Below are positions 38,801 through 46,388 of a stretch of DNA of 64,000 nucleotides, piece after piece. The stretch is from Megaustenia siamemsis (taxonomy: Eukaryota; Mollusca; Gastropoda; Stylommatophora; Ariophantidae): NCBI GenBank assembly GCA_032433765.1, contig JAVIAB010000160.1:30858121-30922120 (forward strand). The letters are read 5' to 3'. Every line of letters starts with the position of its first letter. Position 1 is the first letter of the stretch. Made by a program: the position numbers and the translations under genes. The notes beneath the pieces are model-generated. The model was given only the letters and a program-made list of their open reading frames with translations, was not told the DNA's origin and did no database searches.

Positions 38801-41800
38801 CGACAAGATAAGCCCAATCTGGTAACGTTTTGGAAGGTACCTATTTTATTTATTTTTTTGTTTTCGTTCGCCAGCTTTTTACCTCTGACGAAGTCCCTAG
38901 AGACTAGGAACTGAATTTTGCGTGTTAATCCATTTTTCCCTGGCAGCCGTGTGCACAGGGGTCCTTCGCCGCACAGGCAGATATCTCCGACTTCGGAGGT
39001 ACTCATATTTTTTCCCGTCGATGAGTAATAGACATTTCATGCTGGGCCTCGCTGCTGAGACCAGGGGTGGTTGCCGCAGAGATAAATCATAAATAAAAAT
39101 CCCAACTGGTGTAGCCGGGATTTGAACCCACAACCCCTCTGTCTCGAGGCCGGCGTCTTGCCTCGAGACCAAGCAGTCCCCCACCTATTTTATTTGAAAC
39201 TTGTTGGAAGGTACCTATTTTATTTCAAGAATGGTTTTCCCTTTGTAATGTTTTATTTGTAAAAATCCATGAACTTTATAACCGACATACTGCCAGTTTC
39301 TATAAATATAACAATCAAATCACAGTCAGCATCATGATATGCCATACCGGTTGGCGTAGGAGATCATGTTCCTCCACAAATCTTATTACCGTGCCACGAC
39401 ACCAAGATATCTAGTATCTTTCTTTCTTTGTGTTATGGCAGCTGAAACCATGTATTCCAGCTTTCCTCCTCGCATGATGTGCCCTATAAGTGTCGATTGT
39501 CTCTTTACTTTTATAAGGAGTTCTCTTTTTGAGTTGCCCCTTTTGAGGATGTCCTCTTTGGTATTCTTAGCTGTCGAGGAAACTCTCAACATTCTTCTGA
39601 GAAACCCAATCTCTGTGACCTATAGTCATCTTTCCATTTGCTTGTTTATTTTCCACGATTAGCTTCCATGGGTCAGAATTGGCTCTGTATAGAAGCGATG
39701 AACTCTCTTTCTCTCAAGTAATATTAGCTTACTGTAGACAATATGAACATTTTTACTTGAATTGCATCGCGAATAAAGATGTTCCCAAAGAGATACAACA
39801 AACAATCGGAGTATTTGATCTTTTGACTCAGAAGAAACGAAAATGAAATAGTTTGGCCACCTATATTTCGATCATCTGGTCTGATAAAGACCATACCACA
39901 AGGAACTAAAAAGGGGAGAAGAAAAAATTGGACAGAGTAAAAGATGGGAAGATAACATCAACGAATGGGTAGGCTTCGATTTCCTAGAGTCCTAAAGAGT
40001 GACTGCAGGTAGAGAGATTCGTGGAAAAGATTGATGAAGTCTGTTAATAGTATCCCAACGACTCTCAGAGTTACGGGATGGGAAGTTACCGCAATATAAT
40101 ATAATGTAATATATACACACATATTAGCATCATCATCATCAAGAACCGGGCCTGCTGGCGTAGGTGATCATGGGTCTCCACAATTATTTTCGATCTAGAC
40201 AGTTATTTATCATTTCTGTTGTTGACCTTCTGGCAAGCCATTCTCTTAAGCTGTCTGGTATTTTTTTTTCTCTTTGCTTTCCTCTATCTCTTCGTCCCTG
40301 AATTTTCCCAGTTGTTACAATATATTCCAGCTGTTCTCTTCTCATTACATGGCCAAACAATGATGATTGTTTCTTCCTAATAATAGAAATTAGCTCTCTT
40401 TTTACTTTGACCTCTTTCAGAACGTTTTCATTACTCTTCTTAACTGTCCATGGTATTCTCAACATTCTTCTGTAAAACCACATTTCTACAGACTCCAGTG
40501 ATTTTCTTGTGTGTTGTCCATGATTCACACCTATATGTTAAGACTGACTCTACATAACATTTAAGAACTCTTTTTCTTGTTTTTTCTTGTCTTTTTGCTA
40601 TTATGGCTGAGTTCTTTATTTTTGCTATCTTTCAATATAATGTCTAACATTTCTTGTAACTCATTTTCACTCTTAGCGATTAAGACTGTATCATCAGCAT
40701 ACCTTAGATTATTTATATAATGACCTCCAACACATATTATACGTTGCACAAATTTAAGCACTAGAGTCTCCGAGGCCTGGTATAACACGATTTCCTCTGT
40801 GAGATGGGATGGTAGAGTTCCGGTAAACATTTTTTCTGTTTTTAGAAAAAAATAGCCCAGGTTGTATGTTTCAGTTGGAAAACGGAAAAAAGTTTTGCTT
40901 CCACAAGACGTAAGAACTGAAGCGAGCGAACAACACAGTTAACTGAATTTGTTGACGATGTTATACCTATGGAGGCGAATTATGGACAGCAGACAAAGGA
41001 TAGGCCTTATGTCTTTTGGCGTGTGCTGAAACTGCTACGATGGGGACTACAGTTACCTTTATTTGTTTGGAAGATGAGATATTAATTCGGATGATTACGC
41101 TGGCACGGGCGGTTGAGCAATGATGGATTTTAATTCGTTTGCAGTGATACCGGGGCCTTCCATAACCAAATAAGACAAAGGAAAAGACGATTTGAGGCCA
41201 CAGAAATGGGATTTCTCAGAAGAATTGAAAGTCGACATCAGAATTGATACGATGCACTGTAGATAGAAGATTGTACAAAGACATGATCGCCTACGCCAAC
41301 CGGTATGGCACATAATGATGATGATGTCTATGCAATTCATTTTTAAGAAAGTCGAAGAAGAAGAGATGCGATGTCTTAGAAAAGCGTAACCATACTGGAG
41401 TAGTGAACTAGAAGAACTGCACAATGACATGGAAACATCTCGAAAGCAAGCAGAAAATAACCCTTGCCAAGAACACCACAACAACTACCAGCATGCTAAA
41501 GCCAAATTTCAACGGGCTAAACTACAAGCCAGACGGAGAAGCTGGAAAGAGAAAACAGAGTCCTTGAATCTTGAACGAGACACAAGAAAAGTGTGGAAGC
41601 TTGTAAAACAGCTGAATGATGAGGGTACAGAAAGGAACACCAAAATTACACTGAAGAAGGATGGAAACATTCTAACAGGTAAACAAGCAGCAAATTACTT
41701 TGCAGACTCCTTTGCAAATGACAATAATATTGAAATTAGCCTAGAAAAACGACAAGAGATCCGTTTAAAACAACAAAATGCAAGACAAGAAGAGACCACA

Positions 41801-44800
41801 CATGAAGTAATGGAAACACCCATTACACAAAGAGAGCTAGAGCTGGCAATATCCAAATTAAAAATGAAAAAGTCACCAGGCAATGATGGAGTGTCCAATG
41901 AAATGATTAAGAACTTGGGAACTGCAGCTAAAGCAAAACTACTGCAGATCTACAACATTTGCTGGATCACAGGTAGAGTGCCACAGGCATGGAGAGAAGC
42001 AATTATGATACCATTACTAAAGCCAGGAAAAGATGGTTCAATGACATCCAGCTATAGACCAATCAGCCTTACAAGCTGTTTGTGTAAAACAATGGAACGT
42101 ATAATCAATCTCAGACTGCAGTGGTACCTGGAAAGTGAAAATCTCCTTGTCCCACAACAAGCAGGCTTTAGACAGTGTTACTCTACCGAAGATCAAGCAA
42201 CCTATCTTTCCCAGGAAATTGAAGATGCGTTTCAAGAAAAGAAACTGGTACTAGCAGCATGGATAGACCTAAAGAAAGCATTTGATAAGGTATGGAAGGA
42301 AGGGCTTTTGAAGAAACTGAGAAATTATGGAGTAAATGGCAGGATGTACAAATGGGTCAAAGCATATCTGCATAACAGGAGAGCCAGAGTGCAACTGGAT
42401 GGTCTTAAGAGTAAGAAGGTCTTATTGCGCCAGGGCGTTCCACAAGGAGGGGTACTATCTCCAACACTTTTTCTGATCTACATCAATGACCTAGTTACTG
42501 AACTACCACATGGCATCAAAGTGGCAATGTATGCAGATGACTTGGTAATGTGGTGCACAGAGGAGTATGCAACAGTGGCCTCCAAATTGCTACAAAGAGC
42601 TATGAATGCACTGAATTCATGGACAAATAGATGGTGTATCAGCATCAATACAGACAAATGCAGTACTACACTTTTCACACTCTCCCCAAAACAAAAAGCA
42701 GAAGCCATCTACATAAACAATGAGCCTGTGAAAGAAGACATACAAGCTACATATCTCGGAGTTACATTTGATAACAAACTATCTTGGAAACAGCAGATAA
42801 ATAAGGCAACCCAAAAAGCAAGGAGGAAATTGGCTATTCTAAGAAAGTTGTGTGGAACCACATGGGGTGCGAGTGGGAAAATACTCAGTAAAGTTTACCA
42901 ACAGTGTATACGCCCACATTTAGAATATGGATCATCCGCATGGTGCTCAGCATCAAACACCACATTGCAAGAACTGGATAAAGTACAAAACCAGGCACTT
43001 AGGGTCATCACAGGAGCAATGAAATCAACACCAATATTGGAGATGGAGAAATTGTGGAGGATACCAGCACTGAGAGAACGGAGAGACACAAAGGTGCTGA
43101 TACAGGCAGAAAAATTTGTATGCATGCCGAGACATCTAATGAAGGACAGATTCCAAAATCTTGCATTGGGACGACTTAAGAGAAGCAGCTTTATCCACCA
43201 AGCCAAGCGTATTAGTAGACAAACACCAGACATGCCAAGAGTTGTTAAACCCCTTCTGCCCATACCAGAACAGACTCCCTGGACAGATGAATCAGGATTA
43301 TCAGTTCAAATACGGACAGAAGTGAAAGGAATAGTTGACAAAGAGGAACAAAATAGTCTACAGCGAAAAACAATAGCTCTCAGTTTCCTGGATGAAGAAT
43401 ACCCACAAGACCTATGGATTCGTGTGTACACAGATGGATCAGCACAGAATGCAGTAAAGAATGGGGGAGCAGGTGCATATATAGAGTACCCAAATAACAC
43501 TAGGGATATGAATAAAATAGCAACAGGGAAATATTGTCACAATTATGATGCGGAAATACAAGCAATAAAGTTGGCAATAGCAAAACTGCTGAACAGTAAT
43601 CTTAGCCCACAGCCTGTAGTGTTTTTGACAGATGCAAGATCAGTACTCCAGGCACTACAATCCAGAAAATTACCACATCTGCAGACCTTATTGACTGAAC
43701 TCTGCAAGCACCACAGGGTTGCCCTGCAGTGGATCCCGTCTCACTGTGGAATACCAGGAAATGAGAAAGCAGATCAGTTGGCAAAGGAAGGTTCAACAGG
43801 CACACAACTAGATACACCAGTTACATACCATCATAAGAAACAGATAATCAAATCAATCAGAGGACCACAAGCCCCAAATCAGGATGCCTTTCATAATATG
43901 GATAGATATGAACAAGTTATCATTATACGCCTAAGAACAGGACACAATCGACTCCATAGTCACATGTATACAAAATTCAAGATCGGCACATCAACTACTT
44001 GTACATGTGGACAGGCACCCCAGACTGCTGAACACATACTTCAAGACTGCACTGAATATAGTAGACTGAGGAAAATCCATTGGCCCATAGATACAACACT
44101 ACAGACAAAACTATATGGGCCACTGCAAGAATTACAAAAGACAGTAAAATTTATACAGGAAACGACATTGCAGATATAGACAATACTTCAGGCGAACGAA
44201 AGATAGATAGATTAGAAAAGCGTCTGGAGTAACCAAAAAAATACAGAATCAGAAATATTATAGAGTAGGCATTGAGCCAATCCATAGCTACATACTAAAA
44301 ACAACCAACAAATTGGGTTTCCCATCTGGAAAGAATGGCGTATGCTTCCTTACTATCATCATCATCATGTGCCATACCGGTTGGCGTAAGCGATCGTGTC
44401 CTTCCACAATCTGCAATCTACAGTGCATCGTATCAGTTCTGTTGTTGACTGTTTTCCATGCTATTAAACCAAGCTATCTTTATTTTCTCTCTTTGTCGTC
44501 CGCTATCTCTCTTTCCTTTTATTTTGCCAGTTGTAACCAAGTATTCCGACTTTCCTCTTCTCATGATGTGCCAAAAAAATGTTGAGTGTTTCTTTCTGAT
44601 GTTTTTTTAGGTGATACCTTTTTGTGTTGGCCTCTTTGAGAATTTCCTCATTGGTCTTTTTAGCTGTCTATGGAACTTTCAACATTCTTTGATAAATCCC
44701 ATCTCTGTGGCCTTTAATCCTTACTATACAAAGCATATATTAAAAGAGAAGAATGGAGAAGAGCAAGAGGCAGGCTCAGAGTAAGATTGACAGACAACAT

Positions 44801-46334
44801 TAAAGAAACGCTGCAACAAAATTAATTGACAATTAGTGAAGCCACCAAAAGGGGCGATAACCAGAACTTTGTAACTCCCTCGATATTTGAACGGGTACAA
44901 GAGGAAGTGAGGAAAGAAAAAAACAAAAGAACAGACAGAAGAAGAATATTTCCCTTATTTTGAAAGTTGCCTGTAACATGTATTTTTGACATACATATAA
45001 AAGAACTGACATTACAAATTCACTCGTATAATTCATTTATTTACTTCTAACTCGCACCCCCCCCCTTTCCCTCCCACCCCCTCTTCAGCTACCTATGACA
45101 CGGACACTGCTACATTCACGGACTGCACATTGTGTGGCAAAACTTCTGAAGAGACCCGTTGTAATGTGACCCGCATTGAGCTGCTCGTGCCACTGTTGCA
45201 TAAGGGCATGGAAAACGAGACGGCAAATCACGTGACATTTGTGGAGATCAACGGACGTAAGCAAATCACACACACACACACACACACACGCACGCACGCA
45301 CGCACGCACACATACACAAACACACACACACACACTAGAACACGAGTAGTCCATTCTTCCTTCTTTCAAATTCTACAGCTATCTTTAATAGTAAGGCCAG
45401 CAGGCAGTGAGAGAAACACCAGAACACCCCCCCCCCCCAGACGTGACGTCGTCAGCTATGCAAGCTTTGGATGACTGACGTCATTCTTCCCACAATTACC
45501 GCTATTTGCAATGCTGAAAACGTCACAAAGTTGAGGTAATTTATGTCGATTCACTGGCCTTACTACTACAGATAGTTGTGCCAAAGTCACAGGCCGACAT
45601 TGCAGTCAGTGACTGGTATTGCCTTCTCGTGTCTTGGGGTTTACCCTACTCTTTTGACGAGGCACGGTTGGTTCAAACTCTTACACATAGTTTCCCTGTG
45701 GTTGTCCCGTCTCTATTACATATTCTCAGTTGCTCATGTTTCAGAACATTATTATATAAACATGTCATGCTTTTCACATCTCTCCACTACTAGTCCACAC
45801 TGCATCACTTCGGCTGTCCCCTATACTTCTTACTCCACTCTACGACGCCTCTATTTTTCATCCTCTTATGTACCATATATTCTTTTATTCTGAGTTTTTT
45901 TTTTTGCGCTTTGTTTATGCACAAGAACTATTTTCTGGGAATGTTCAACAGACACACAACTAGATACACCGGTTACATACCATCATAAGAAACGGATAAT
46001 CAAATCAATCAGAGGACCACAAGCCCCACATCAGGATGACTTTCATAATATGAGTAGATATGAACAAGTTATCATTATACGCTTCAGAACAGGACACAAT
46101 CGACTCCACAGTCACATGTATACAAAATTCAAGATCGGTACCTCAACTACTTGCTCATGTGGACAGGCGCCGTAGTCTGCTTAACACATACTTCGAGAAT
46201 GTACTGAATATAGTAGACTAAGGAAAATCCATTAGCCCATAGATACAACACTACAGACAAAACTATATGGGCCACTTGTGAAGAGACATGATCACCTACG
46301 CCAGCAGGCATGGTACTTGATGATGATGTACCTA

Positions 46335-46388
<54 letters not shown>

